Below are positions 38,090-46,876 of a DNA stretch of 64,000 bases, piece after piece. Each line of letters starts with the position of its first letter. The stretch's first letter is position 1. The position numbers and the translations under genes are program-made. This DNA comes from Massilia sp. KIM (lineage in GTDB: Bacteria > Pseudomonadota > Gammaproteobacteria > Burkholderiales > Burkholderiaceae_D), in the NCBI RefSeq assembly GCF_002007115.1, contig NZ_MVAD01000004.1, forward strand, positions 248,001 to 312,000, in the 5' to 3' direction. The notes under the pieces are model-generated. The model ran no database searches and was not told where the DNA came from. It saw nothing but the letters and a program-made list of their open reading frames with translations.

Positions 38090-38394
38090 GCTGCTCGGCG
38101 ACTCCAGCCGGTAGTTTAGTTAGCAATACCACGTCGTCCCCGGCCTCGGCGGCCCCCTTGGCGGGGATCCAAGTTTGCAAGCGTTTCGTTGACGCGAACA
38201 GAACTTGGGTCCCCGCCAAGGGGGCCGCCGAGGCCGGGGACGACGTTATTGTGCTCGGCGACTCCTGCCGCTAGTTTAGTTAGCAATACCACGTTGTCCC
38301 CGGCCTCGGCGGCCCCCTTTGCGGGGATCCAAGTACAGCAAGTGTTATCGCGATGCTTGCAAACTTGGGTCCCCGCCTCCGCGGGGACGACGTT
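38090..38394. repeat. tandem duplication carrying two REP pairs after atpC
   Basis: A unit of about 160 bases is present twice: GCTCGGCGACTCC, a short variable part, TAGTTTAGTTAGCAATACCA, then an inverted REP pair. REP pair 1 is 38131-38246 and pair 2 is 38291-38394. Each pair has two arms ending in (G)GATCCAAGT or ACTTGGGTCCCC, facing each other. Three of the four arms are the long-loop form with GGCCTCGGCGGCCCCCTT. They form strong hairpins downstream of the atp operon and may serve as its transcript end. The rest of the gap to 38587 holds no supported gene. Confidence 0.8.
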
Positions 38395-38587
38395 TTCACT
38401 TTTGCGGCCGAAAACGGTTTGTTGCGCGGCCGGCGTCAGGATTCGCGTGGCCGGGCTTTGTTTCGAGGGGGACGCTGCAGTTGCTCATACCGCCAGGGCG
38501 TTTATCGGCAGCATTGTGGCCAGGCGCACTGTGGCTTGTCCGGGTTTCAGCTACCATGGCTCTTCAAGCATCCCCTGCGAGTCGACC

Positions 38588-38950
38588 ATGAGCACCCCTC
38601 CCGCACCTGGCGAAGAAAACCACGCAAGCAAGGAAGCATCGTTCGGCCAAACCCTGTACCGCTTCCTGTTTTTCGACTGGTTGTTCCGCGACGTGAACGC
38701 CGCGCGCGACCTGTTCGAGCGCCATGCGGCGCGCCAGCACAACCAGCGCATGAGCCGCTACCTGCCGGTCTACCTGCGCCGCTGGTCCTTCCTGGCGGCT
38801 TTCGACTTCACCCTGGGATTGCTGTTCGAGCGCGTGCTGCAGGCGACCCTGATGTCGGCCTGGTTCTTCACCTGGTCCTGCGTCACCCTGACGGGCATGG
38901 TGGTGATCACCGTGGTCTGGCTCTTCCTGTCCTCGGCAAGGCTGTCCTAG
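38588..38950 (+). CDS. small membrane protein of unknown function
   Basis: A 120-residue protein that I do not recognise. A polar N-terminal third (EENHASKEASFGQTLYRFLFFDWLFRD) and a basic stretch (ERHAARQHNQRMSRY) precede two hydrophobic segments, about residues 72-95 and 98-117 (CVTLTGMVVITVVWLFLSS). The ATG at 38588 was chosen because upstream sequence in this frame runs into the REP region. It is convergent with the PEP-CTERM gene, 4 bases apart. Confidence 0.6.
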   Translation: MSTPPAPGEENHASKEASFGQTLYRFLFFDWLFRDVNAARDLFERHAARQHNQRMSRYLPVYLRRWSFLAAFDFTLGLLFERVLQATLMSAWFFTWSCVTLTGMVVITVVWLFLSSARLS

Positions 38951-38954
38951 GGCC

Positions 38955-39623
38955 TCAGGCGCGGGCAGGCTCGCGTCGGCGCCGCCACAGCAGGGCGCCC
39001 AGGCCGGCGAGCGCCATGGCGCCCATGCCGGGCTCGGGCACCGGGCTGGTGACCTGCACCGAGCTCGCGATCGCGTTGGCATCCATCTGCCATGAGCCTG
39101 GCGCATCCGGGTTGCCCGGATAGGTCTGGATACGCAAATACCCCGGCACTCCGCCGCCTGCGCCGGCATCGCGCGGCGCCAGCGGCGATTCCGTGAGACC
39201 GCCGGGGAAGGCATGCGACAGGCTGACCGAGACGTCGTAGCCGCCGTAGGAGAAGTCGACTTCGTGGAGGTAGCCGTACTGCCCGGTCTGCAGATAGCCG
39301 GCATCGCCTTGCCAGGGAGCGGTGGCGTATTCGAAGGTCTTATCGCCGATGGTGAGCGTCACCGCGACCGGGATGCCGTAACCGCTGACGCGCTGGCCGC
39401 TGTCGAAAATCGTATCGACCTCGCTGTCCCAGCTCGAGCGGATGACCAGCTCGTAGGGTAGCTGGCCGGCGCTCGCGTCGAAGCCGAAGTCCAGGTGCTC
39501 GAGCACCAGCCAGTCGGTATCCATCATGCCGCTCGCGCGCGACACGATCTCGGTGGGCGCGGCGAACGCCGCGAGAGGAAGGGCCAAGAGACCTGCACAC
39601 AACTGCCTTGCGAGCGACGCCAT
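38955..39623 (-). CDS. PEP-CTERM sorting domain protein
   Basis: A 222-residue exported protein. The N-terminal signal peptide (RQLCAGLLALPLAAFAAP) is followed by a beta-rich, low-Cys body with many Gly, Ser and Asp. The C-terminal sorting signal is VPEPG, a hydrophobic helix (MALAGLGALLW) and RRRRE. Proteins of this type are processed by an exosortase and usually belong to exopolysaccharide or biofilm systems. No exosortase gene is in this window. The start at 39623 places the signal peptide first. Confidence 0.85.
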   Translation of the reverse strand: MASLARQLCAGLLALPLAAFAAPTEIVSRASGMMDTDWLVLEHLDFGFDASAGQLPYELVIRSSWDSEVDTIFDSGQRVSGYGIPVAVTLTIGDKTFEYATAPWQGDAGYLQTGQYGYLHEVDFSYGGYDVSVSLSHAFPGGLTESPLAPRDAGAGGGVPGYLRIQTYPGNPDAPGSWQMDANAIASSVQVTSPVPEPGMGAMALAGLGALLWRRRREPARA

Positions 39624-39770
39624 GATGTTCTCCCGGTTACTCTCCCGATTGCCAGCCACGGCAGTATAGGCAGCTGTCGCGTCAGCGCGGCGCACGAATG
39701 GAGCGGCCCCCTGGGCAGGTAATGGAAGCAGTAAGCGCTAACTCAGCAGTATCCGCCCGACCGCCGGGGA

Positions 39771-40391
39771 TCAGTCGCGCGCCTGCTCCGCGGCCAGCTT
39801 CAGCGCCACCTTGTGCCGGAAATAGTCTTCCTTCACATACCGGTACAGGTTCGCGCCAGGGCACACCGTCTTGTCCGAGTGGTCGCGGTGGCTGCGAATA
39901 TCGTCCAGCGACACCCCGTACTTCCTGGCCAGCATCGCCATGACATTGACTACCGCATCGAGCTGCTGCTGGTTGGGCTCGACCTCCTCGAAATTACCCA
40001 CCACCTCGATCAGCGCGTGCCCGGCCGGGTCGTATTCGGTATTGGTATCCCCGGCGAACTCGATCGGGCGCGCCGCGTACACCTTGCCCTCGAGGTCGAT
40101 CACGTAGTGATAGGGGATGTCGAGCCAGCCCTTGGTGGTGCGCGACCAGGTCTGCAGGCGGCGCAGGTAAGCCTGGGGATCGGTGCCGGGCCGGAAGGGC
40201 TCGCCCTGGTGGTGCAGGGTGATGTGGGTGATCGCATGACGCCGCGCCTTGGCGGCATCCGCCGGGGTGCCGCCCCAGGCGGCCACCGGCACGATGGCGT
40301 TCTCGACCTCGCGCAGGGACGGGTCGGCGCGGACGGCGGAAGTGGCGAGGAGGGCGGCGGCGAGGAAACAGGACAGGGCGGGCAGGCGCAT
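39771..40391 (-). CDS. N-acetylmuramoyl-L-alanine amidase / PGRP-type peptidoglycan hydrolase
   Basis: A 206-residue exported amidase. The signal peptide ends near AVRADP (residue 22). The amidase_2/PGRP fold supplies zinc ligands His60 or His61 (ITLHHQG), His168 (SHRDH) and Cys177 (KTVCPG). Tyr94 (IPYHYVID) and Lys174 match the catalytic pair of T7 lysozyme. It cleaves the bond between MurNAc and the stem peptide, or processes released muropeptides, in the periplasm or outside. It is divergent from the CoA-binding protein gene. Confidence 0.88.
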   Translation of the reverse strand: MRLPALSCFLAAALLATSAVRADPSLREVENAIVPVAAWGGTPADAAKARRHAITHITLHHQGEPFRPGTDPQAYLRRLQTWSRTTKGWLDIPYHYVIDLEGKVYAARPIEFAGDTNTEYDPAGHALIEVVGNFEEVEPNQQQLDAVVNVMAMLARKYGVSLDDIRSHRDHSDKTVCPGANLYRYVKEDYFRHKVALKLAAEQARD

Positions 40392-40514
40392 GGCGGACTC
40401 GAAAACGGACGAGCCCGCATCTTTTCACGATTCGGTCCGGCGCGCCAGCATGCGCACCCGGATGATGTGAACCTGATAAGCTAGCGCCAACAATAGAACA
40501 CTACACCATCGACC

Positions 40515-40937
40515 ATGAGAAGCATCGCCCAGATTCTCCACGAGAGCAAAATCATCGCCATCGTCGGCATGTCCAACAAGCCTGACCGGGCCAGCAACGA
40601 AGTCGGCGCCTACCTCAAGCAGGCCGGATACCAGATCATCCCCATCAACCCGAGCTATGCCGGCCAGACCATCCACGACGAGACCGTCTACGCCAGCCTG
40701 CAGGAAGCCGCCGACGCCCTGGCCTCGAGCGGCCAGCGAATCGACATCGTCGACTGCTTCCGCAAGTCCGAAGACATCCCGCCGGTCGCGCGCGAAGCCA
40801 TCGCCGTGCGGGCCGGCTGCCTGTGGATGCAGCTCGACATCGAGAACCAGGCCGCGGCCGACCTGGCGCGCGCCGCCGGCCTCGACGTGGTCATGAACCG
40901 CTGCATCAAGATCGAACACCGCAGCCTGCAAGACTGA
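40515..40937 (+). CDS. CoA-binding domain protein (YccU-like)
   Basis: A 140-residue Rossmann-fold protein of the YccU family: KIIAIVGMSNKPDRASNEVGAYL, YQIIPINPSY, DIVDCFRKSEDIPPVAREA and a final AGLDVVMNRCIKIEH. It is the normal length and has no catalytic half, so it is probably a CoA-linked regulatory protein of unknown target. Confidence 0.88.
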   Translation: MRSIAQILHESKIIAIVGMSNKPDRASNEVGAYLKQAGYQIIPINPSYAGQTIHDETVYASLQEAADALASSGQRIDIVDCFRKSEDIPPVAREAIAVRAGCLWMQLDIENQAAADLARAAGLDVVMNRCIKIEHRSLQD

Positions 40938-40999
40938 GCCATTCCAGGGCGGAAGGCTTGCGCTACAATCATGCGCACCTCTCTTCGTGGAACACGCTC

Positions 41000-41596
41000 A
41001 TGACCAAGCTCTTCGCTCTCGCCATCGCGACGGCCGCCGCCGTCCTCACCCAGCCGGCCATGGCCCAGGCCCAGACCGGCGCCAGCGCCGCGCCGGCCGC
41101 CATGCGCCCGGTCGGCTGCCCGGCCGTCCTCAAGCACAACTTCAAGCGCCTGCAGGACGAGGCCCCCCAGGACCTGTGCCAGTACGCCGGCAAGGTGGTG
41201 CTGGTGGTGAACACCGCCAGCTACTGTGGCTTCACCAAGCAGTACGAGGGCCTGGAGCGGATCTTCGCGAAGTACAACGGCCGCGGCTTCGTGGTGCTGG
41301 GCTTCCCGTCCAACGACTTCGGCCAGCAGGAACCGGGCAACGCCAAGGAAATCGCCGACCTGTGCTTCAACACCTATGGCGTGAAGTTCCCGATGTTCGC
41401 CAAGAGCTCGGTCAAGGGCGAGGCCGCCAATCCGCTGCACGCCAGCCTGGCGAAGATCACCGGCCAGGAACCGAAATGGAACTTCACCAAGTACCTGATC
41501 GGCCGCGACGGCAAGGTGATCGGCCATTTCCCGAGCAAGGTCACGCCTGAAGACAGTCAGCTGGTTGGCAAAATCGAACAGGCCCTCGCGATGTAA
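41000..41596 (+). CDS. exported glutathione peroxidase-like peroxidase
   Basis: A 198-residue thiol peroxidase of the GPx family that reduces hydroperoxides. The signal peptide (MTKLFALAIATAAAVLTQPAM) indicates the periplasm, which is less usual than the cytoplasmic BtuE form. The catalytic set is Cys76 (NTASYCGFT), Gln109/110 (NDFGQQEPG) and Trp160 (KWNFTKYL), with a likely resolving Cys122. As in most bacterial GPx proteins it uses Cys and not selenocysteine, and probably thioredoxin-like donors. Confidence 0.9.
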   Translation: MTKLFALAIATAAAVLTQPAMAQAQTGASAAPAAMRPVGCPAVLKHNFKRLQDEAPQDLCQYAGKVVLVVNTASYCGFTKQYEGLERIFAKYNGRGFVVLGFPSNDFGQQEPGNAKEIADLCFNTYGVKFPMFAKSSVKGEAANPLHASLAKITGQEPKWNFTKYLIGRDGKVIGHFPSKVTPEDSQLVGKIEQALAM

Positions 41597-41604
41597 TTTT
41601 TATG

Positions 41605-41623
41605 ACCACACTATCAGTGTGGT
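41605..41623 (+). terminator. hairpin terminator after the glutathione peroxidase gene
   Basis: A perfect 8-bp stem (ACCACACT at 41605-41612 with AGTGTGGT at 41616-41623), a 3-base loop and then TATTTTG. The T-tract is weak, so termination may be partial. Confidence 0.6.
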
Positions 41624-41627
41624 TATT

Positions 41628-41641
41628 TTGATCTGCATCAA
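41628..41641. promoter_or_regulatory. FNR/ANR-type box upstream of the OmpW gene
   Basis: TTGATCTGCATCAA is a perfect match to the FNR consensus TTGATnnnnATCAA, 67 bases before the ompW ATG. E. coli ompW is known to be FNR-controlled, so oxygen regulation is likely here. Confidence 0.7.
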
Positions 41642-41708
41642 CGTTTTTTTTGCGTCGCATCAATAAGCTTACCCATGTCGAAGATGACATGTAGAAAGGT
41701 AAGAAGAA

Positions 41709-42329
41709 ATGAAAGCGATGACGAAAAACCTGTTGCTGCTCTTGAGCGCCGCGGCCTGCGTGGCCCCTTTCCAGGCCCTGGCCCAGGAAAGCCCCTGGCT
41801 GCTGCGAGGCCGCGCCGTCCACATCGATCCCGTGAACCATGCGAGCCCGATCGGCGGCGCCGGCAACGCCGACCGCATCGAGGTCAGCAGCAAGACCATC
41901 CCCGAAGTCGATATCAGCTACTTCATCACGCCCCACATCGCGGCCGAGCTGGTGCTGACCTATCCACAGAAGCACAGCGTCAGGCTTGATGGCCAGCGCA
42001 TCGGCTCCTTCCGCCACCTGCCGCCGACCCTGAGCCTGCAATACCACTTCCAGCCCGGCGCCGCCTTCAACCCCTACGTCGGCCTGGGCCTCAACTACAC
42101 CCGCATCTCGAAGGTCAGGCTGCTGGAAGGCTTGTGCGAGCTCGAGAACGACAGCTGGGGCGCCTCGGTGGGCGCGGGTGTCGACTATCGCCTGAACGAG
42201 CGCTGGTCGCTCAATGTGGACGTGAAGAAGCTGCAGATCCGCAGTGACGTGTTCGTCGGCGGGGCCAAGATCAGCAAGCTGAAAGTCGATCCGGTCCTGT
42301 TCGGAGTCGGTGTCGGCTACCGCTTCTAA
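41709..42329 (+). CDS. ompW: OmpW family outer-membrane protein
   Basis: A 206-residue outer-membrane beta-barrel. The signal peptide ends FQALAQ, and the body begins SPWLLRGRAVHIDPVN, typical of OmpW. It also has EVDISYFITPHIAAELVLTYP, FNPYVGLGLNYTRI and a C-terminal aromatic (VGVGYRF). OmpW proteins form a narrow eight-stranded barrel proposed to pass small hydrophobic molecules. AGGTAAGAAG upstream is a plausible ribosome-binding site. The stop overlaps the convergent pabB gene by 4 bases. Confidence 0.93.
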   Translation: MKAMTKNLLLLLSAAACVAPFQALAQESPWLLRGRAVHIDPVNHASPIGGAGNADRIEVSSKTIPEVDISYFITPHIAAELVLTYPQKHSVRLDGQRIGSFRHLPPTLSLQYHFQPGAAFNPYVGLGLNYTRISKVRLLEGLCELENDSWGASVGAGVDYRLNERWSLNVDVKKLQIRSDVFVGGAKISKLKVDPVLFGVGVGYRF

Positions 42330-44167
42330 GACGCATCGAGCGCCAGCACGGCGCGCAGCGGGCCGCGCAGGGCGTTGCACACCACGATGTCCTCGGCCTG
42401 GGCCAGCATCTCGCGCGTGATCACGCGCTCGCTCGCATGCCAGGCGGGCGCGTCCAGCATCACGCGCCGCATTACGCCCGGCAGCACGCCGGACGAAAGC
42501 GGCGGCGTGAACCACAGCATGCCGAAGCGCAGGAACACGTTGCTGCGCCCGCCCTCGGTCAGTTCTCCCCGTTCGTTGAAGAACAGCGCGTCGAAGGCGC
42601 CATGCGCCTCGGCCGCCTTCCAGGCCGCGTCGTAGCGGCTGCGGATGCTGGTCTTGTGGCGCAGGAAGAGGTCGTGCGAACTGGTCGGCTCGGGCGCCAG
42701 CACCACCGTCACCGGTTCGCGCAGTTCGGCCAGCGGGCCGGAGCGCAGTTGCAGCCCGTGCGCATGCGAAGCGGCCATGCGCAGGCGGAACAGCTGCCCG
42801 GGTGGCAGGGACAGGCAGGCGTCGAGCAGCATGCGGCGCGCCTCTTCGCGCTCAAAGGGCAGGCCGAAGTAGGCGCAGGAGGCTTCGATGCGGTCCAGGT
42901 GCTGGTCGAGATGGCGCGGGCCGTCGTCCCAGGAGGCGCGCAGGGTCTCGAAGACCTCGAACTCGTTGCGCAAGCCGGTCAGGAAGCGCGCCTTGAGCCG
43001 GCATTCGGCGAATTCGGCCGCGGCGTCGCTGTCGTAGACGATGCCCGCGCCCACGCCCAGCTCCCCGCGCCGCACGCCGTTCGCCGGCGCCTCGAGCGCC
43101 AGGGTGCGGATCGGCACCGACAGGCAGAAGTCGCCGAAGCCCTGGTGCGCGCCGGGCGCGGGCGGATCGAACCAGCCGATCGCGCCGGTGTAGATGCCGC
43201 GCGCGTCCGGTTCCAGCTCGTGGATGATCTCCATCGTGCGGCGCTTGGGCGCGCCGGTGATCGAGCCGCAGGGGTAGAGGGCGGCGAAGATCTGTTCGAG
43301 CGTCGCGTCCGGGCGCAGTTCGGCCTGCACGGTGGAGGTCATCTGCAGCACGGCGCCGTAGCGCGTCACCTCGAACAAGGCCGGCACCCGCACGCTACCG
43401 GTGCGCGCCACGCGCCCCAGGTCGTTGCGCAGCAGGTCGACGATCATCAGGTTCTCGGCGCGGTTCTTGCTGTCCTCGGACAGGGCCCGGGCCTGCTGCG
43501 CGTCGATGGCGTCGTCGCCGCTGGCGGGCGCGGTGCCCTTCATCGGGCGCGCCAGCAGCTTGCCGCCCTCGTGGCGCACGAACAGCTCGGGCGAGAAGGA
43601 CAGCAGCGCCCCGCCGTCCGGCAGCGCCACCAGGGCGCCGTAGGGCACCGGCTGGCGCGCGCGCAGGCGCGAGTAAAGCTGCACCAGCGGGCCGAAGGCC
43701 TCGAAGCGCAGGCGGTAGGTGTAGTTGACCTGGTAGGTGTCGCCGGCGGCGATGTAGTCGCGGATGCGACCGATGGCCTCGGTGAAGGCGGCTTCGTCGA
43801 CGTTGGGCGCGATGTTCGCAACCCCGGCCACCCCGGCGGCTTCCTGCGCCCCGCTGCGGCTGGCCAGCCAGGCCGCGACCTGGGCGGCGGTCATGCGCTC
43901 GCATTCGGCGAACAGCAGCACCTGGGCCAGCGGGCCGGCCAGCGGCCGCGCCGGCAGGCCCTGCAGGTGGGCGCCCAGCTCGTAGCTCAGGAGGGGCACC
44001 GCGTACAGGCCGCGCCCCAGCGCCGCCTGCAGGTCGGCCAGCAGTTGCGGCCACCCGGCGGCATCCATGCAGCGCAGGGTGCCGGCGTGGCCGCGGTACA
44101 GTCGCGAGCCCGCCTCGCTGGCGGCGCCGGCGTCGTCCAGCAGCGCGAAGACTTCCGGGGCGTCCAT
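42326..44167 (-). CDS. pabB: aminodeoxychorismate synthase component I fused to 4-amino-4-deoxychorismate lyase
   Basis: A 613-residue PabB-PabC fusion for p-aminobenzoate in folate synthesis. The chorismate-binding part (to about 350) contains RPMKGTAP, with the Lys typical of PabB, then KNRAENLMIVDLLRNDLGRV and GSITGAPKRRTMEIIHELE. The PLP-dependent class IV aminotransferase fold follows, with probable PLP Lys505 in RHKTSIRSRY and ELTEGGRSNVF. The glutamine amidotransferase subunit PabA is not fused and not in this window. It starts 10 bases after slmA on the same strand. Confidence 0.93.
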   Translation of the reverse strand: MDAPEVFALLDDAGAASEAGSRLYRGHAGTLRCMDAAGWPQLLADLQAALGRGLYAVPLLSYELGAHLQGLPARPLAGPLAQVLLFAECERMTAAQVAAWLASRSGAQEAAGVAGVANIAPNVDEAAFTEAIGRIRDYIAAGDTYQVNYTYRLRFEAFGPLVQLYSRLRARQPVPYGALVALPDGGALLSFSPELFVRHEGGKLLARPMKGTAPASGDDAIDAQQARALSEDSKNRAENLMIVDLLRNDLGRVARTGSVRVPALFEVTRYGAVLQMTSTVQAELRPDATLEQIFAALYPCGSITGAPKRRTMEIIHELEPDARGIYTGAIGWFDPPAPGAHQGFGDFCLSVPIRTLALEAPANGVRRGELGVGAGIVYDSDAAAEFAECRLKARFLTGLRNEFEVFETLRASWDDGPRHLDQHLDRIEASCAYFGLPFEREEARRMLLDACLSLPPGQLFRLRMAASHAHGLQLRSGPLAELREPVTVVLAPEPTSSHDLFLRHKTSIRSRYDAAWKAAEAHGAFDALFFNERGELTEGGRSNVFLRFGMLWFTPPLSSGVLPGVMRRVMLDAPAWHASERVITREMLAQAEDIVVCNALRGPLRAVLALDAS

Positions 44168-44177
44168 CGGGGCTTGC

Positions 44178-44756
44178 CTAGTAGGCCAGCAGCAACGCGA
44201 GCTGCAGCGCGGTGTTCTCGGCCGGGTTCTGCTTGAAGCCGGTCTTGGCGTAGCGGTGCCAGCGCCCCGTCACATAACTCACCAAGAGGCTGGCGCGCGC
44301 GGCGACGTCGGCTTCCTCGCCATGGCCCTGGGTGACGGCGACCCGCAGCGCGCCCTTGAAGGCCAGTTCGATCTTGTCGTAGAACTGATTCATGCGCGCC
44401 TGCAGGCGCTCGTCCTCGCCCACCAGCGCGTCGCCGATCAGGACCCGGGTCATGCCCGGATTGTTGGCGGCGAAGGCCAGCAGCATCTGCAGGATGGCCC
44501 GGGCCTGTTCGATGCCGCCTTCCTCGCGTTCGGTGATCTGGTTGATCAGGCCGAACACGGTGGACTCGATGAATTCGATCAGGCCCTCGTACATCTGCGC
44601 CTTGCTGGCGAAATGGCGGTACAGGGCGGCCTCCGATACCGACAGGCGCGCAGCCAGCGCGGCGGTCGTGATCTTTTCGCCCTTGGGCTGCTCGAGCATC
44701 GAGGCCAGGGCCTGGAGGATTTGCAGCTTGCGCTGGCCTGGCTTGGTGCTTGCCAT
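44178..44756 (-). CDS. slmA: nucleoid occlusion factor SlmA (TetR fold)
   Basis: A 192-residue TetR-type protein. The helix-turn-helix (ITTAALAARLSVSEAALYRHFASKAQMYEGLIEFIE, about residues 29-64) closely matches SlmA, which binds specific DNA sites and blocks FtsZ ring assembly over the nucleoid. The C-terminal half (LLAFAANNPGMTRVLIGDALVGE) also matches. No ligand is known for this family. Together with parABS it adds a chromosome-organisation function to this window. An ordinary TetR regulator cannot be fully excluded. Confidence 0.82.
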   Translation of the reverse strand: MASTKPGQRKLQILQALASMLEQPKGEKITTAALAARLSVSEAALYRHFASKAQMYEGLIEFIESTVFGLINQITEREEGGIEQARAILQMLLAFAANNPGMTRVLIGDALVGEDERLQARMNQFYDKIELAFKGALRVAVTQGHGEEADVAARASLLVSYVTGRWHRYAKTGFKQNPAENTALQLALLLAY

Positions 44757-44788
44757 GGATTCCCTAGTGGTCGTTGTTGTTGGTGTTC

Positions 44789-45514
44789 TTATCGCAGCCT
44801 GTGCAAGCGCGCAGGCAGTTGCCGTACAGATTTTACTTTGACATCGACGTAACCGGGGCGGCGCAGGGTCCGCCGGGCCGGCAGGCGCGGTCCCGGCTTG
44901 CCGGCCGGCTCGCCCATGCGCAGGTATTGGGTGACCCAGACCGTGCGCAGGCCGAGCTGGCTGGCGCTCTTGAGGTTGGCCAGGGTGTCCTCGACCAGGA
45001 TGCAGCGGCCGGGCGAGGCCTTGTGCCGGCGCAGCAGGCGGCGCAGCATCAGCTTGGAGGGCTTGGGACGCAGTTGGCCGTGCACTTGCATGTGCTCGAT
45101 GGCCACGTGGTGGGCGAAGTGGTGGTGCAGCTTGAGGCGGCGCACGATCTCGCTCGAATAGCGGGTCGGCGCGTTGGTGAGCAGGATCTTGCGTCCCGGG
45201 AGGCGGCGCAGCAGGCGCGCCAGGCCGCGTTCGGCGCGCATCAGGCGGTCGAGCGGGCCGATCTCGTGGGTCTCGCGCAGGAAGTCGGCGGCGCGCACCT
45301 TATGGTGGCGCATCATGCCGAGCAGGGTGGCGCCATAGCGCTTCCAGTAGCCCAGGCGCGCGGCGTCGACCGCCGCCTGGTGGGCCGGCAGGCCGTGCTG
45401 GGCCAGCACGCGCGCGATGTACAGGTTCATGTTGGCGCTGATCGCCGGGAAGATCGCGTACGAAGCGTCGTGCAGCGTGTTGTCGAGGTCAAACAGCCAG
45501 ACTGGAGCGCGCAT
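44789..45514 (-). CDS. HAD-family pyrimidine 5'-nucleotidase
   Basis: A 241-residue HAD hydrolase. The nucleophile motif is FDLDNTLHDAS, the second motif is LLTNAPTRY, the Lys is in KPSK, and the fourth motif is ILVEDTLANL. The arrangement matches the YjjG/Sdt1-like pyrimidine nucleotidase group. The start MRAPVWLFDLDNTL at 45514 fits the fold; the upstream in-frame extension to 45652 is rejected. The basic tail (about 30 residues rich in Arg and Pro) is unusual. It lies between tRNA-Thr and slmA. Confidence 0.88.
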   Translation of the reverse strand: MRAPVWLFDLDNTLHDASYAIFPAISANMNLYIARVLAQHGLPAHQAAVDAARLGYWKRYGATLLGMMRHHKVRAADFLRETHEIGPLDRLMRAERGLARLLRRLPGRKILLTNAPTRYSSEIVRRLKLHHHFAHHVAIEHMQVHGQLRPKPSKLMLRRLLRRHKASPGRCILVEDTLANLKSASQLGLRTVWVTQYLRMGEPAGKPGPRLPARRTLRRPGYVDVKVKSVRQLPARLHRLR

Positions 45515-45626
45515 GATCGGGGTGGCCACGATGGGGCATGAGGCGTAGTGGTTGCAACATGCGATTATAGCCATCCGGGCGCAAGGACGCAGCGGACTGA
45601 AGAGATACGAGGGGGAAGGAAAGCGA

Positions 45627-45701
<75 letters not shown>

Positions 45702-45765
45702 TGGTAGAAACATGGCGGGCAGTGCCCGCCGTGTCGAACGCCGCGGCATGCTTCGCCGCAAACGT

Positions 45766-46695
45766 TTAGTGGGAACGGATCATAGTGCCAAAAGCCTGTT
45801 CGGTCAAGACTTCCAGCAACAAACTGTGCTCGATGCGGCCATCGATGATGTGCACGGTGTTCACGCCCGACTTGGCGGCGTCCAGCGCCGACGAGATCTT
45901 CGGCAGCATGCCGCCCGAGATCGTGCCGTCCGCGAACATCTCGTCGATCTCGCGCGCCGACAGGTCGGTGACCAGGTTGCCGTTCTTGTCCTGCACGCCG
46001 GCGATGTTGGTCATCATGATCAGCTTCTCGGCCTTGAGGATCTCGGCGATCTTGCCGGCCACGACGTCGGCGTTGATGTTGTAGGCCTGGCCGTCCTGGC
46101 CGAAACCGATCGGCGAAATGATCGGGATGAAGGCGTCGTCCTGCAGCGCCTTCACGACCGCCGGATTGATCGCGTCGATCTCGCCCACGAAACCGATGTC
46201 GAGGAATTCGCCCGGCTTGTCCTTGTCCGGCATCGCCATGCGGCGCGCGCGGATCAGGCCACCGTCCTTGCCGGTCAGGCCCACGGCCTGGCCGCCGTAG
46301 TGGTTAATCAGCATCACGATGTCCTGCTGGACTTCGCCGCCGAGCACCCACTCGACCACTTCCATGGTTTCTTCGTCGGTGATGCGCATGCCTTGCACGA
46401 AGGTGCCCTGCTTGCCGATCTTCTTCAGCGCGTTGTCGATCTGGGGACCGCCGCCGTGCACCACGACGGGGTTCATCCCGACCAGCTTGAGCAGGATGAC
46501 GTCGCGCGCGAAGCCGTGCTTCAGGCGCTCGTCGGTCATGGCATTGCCGCCGTATTTGATGACGATGGTCTTGCCGTGGAAATTACGGATGTACGGGAGC
46601 GCCTCGGCCAGGATTTGCGCCTTGATCTGCGGCGAGACCGCGGTCAGGTCACTGTGTTGTTCCTCGGTCTGCAGGCTGGACAAAGTAGCGTTCAT
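45766..46695 (-). CDS. argB: acetylglutamate kinase
   Basis: The second step of arginine synthesis, phosphorylating N-acetylglutamate. The 309-residue protein has [46 protein letters not shown] and [17 protein letters not shown], all diagnostic. The longer N-terminus (about 35 residues before the fold) is the type often linked to arginine feedback in other bacteria. The start at 46695 gives MNATLSSLQ; an in-frame extension to 46734 has no support. The next gene on this strand is the tRNA-Thr gene. Confidence 0.97.
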   Translation of the reverse strand: MNATLSSLQTEEQHSDLTAVSPQIKAQILAEALPYIRNFHGKTIVIKYGGNAMTDERLKHGFARDVILLKLVGMNPVVVHGGGPQIDNALKKIGKQGTFVQGMRITDEETMEVVEWVLGGEVQQDIVMLINHYGGQAVGLTGKDGGLIRARRMAMPDKDKPGEFLDIGFVGEIDAINPAVVKALQDDAFIPIISPIGFGQDGQAYNINADVVAGKIAEILKAEKLIMMTNIAGVQDKNGNLVTDLSAREIDEMFADGTISGGMLPKISSALDAAKSGVNTVHIIDGRIEHSLLLEVLTEQAFGTMIRSH

Positions 46696-46876
46696 GGAGG
46701 GTCCGAAAATAATGTCGCGAGATTTTACAGGCAAACGCCGTAAAAACAGCGTAAAACTTGTGCAGATTATAGGGGGTCTTGTTGTATTTTATGGCGGTAA
46801 AGTGTCACGAAACTGTTGTCATCATGGGCCATCTTTCCAAAAAATTATTTTCTTCGGTCGCACACCGGGGGCGACA

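Noticed and set aside
38090..38394. CRISPR-like or insertion-sequence reading of the repeats
   Set aside because: The units are inverted hairpin pairs with REP arms; there are no regular spacers, cas genes or transposase open frame.
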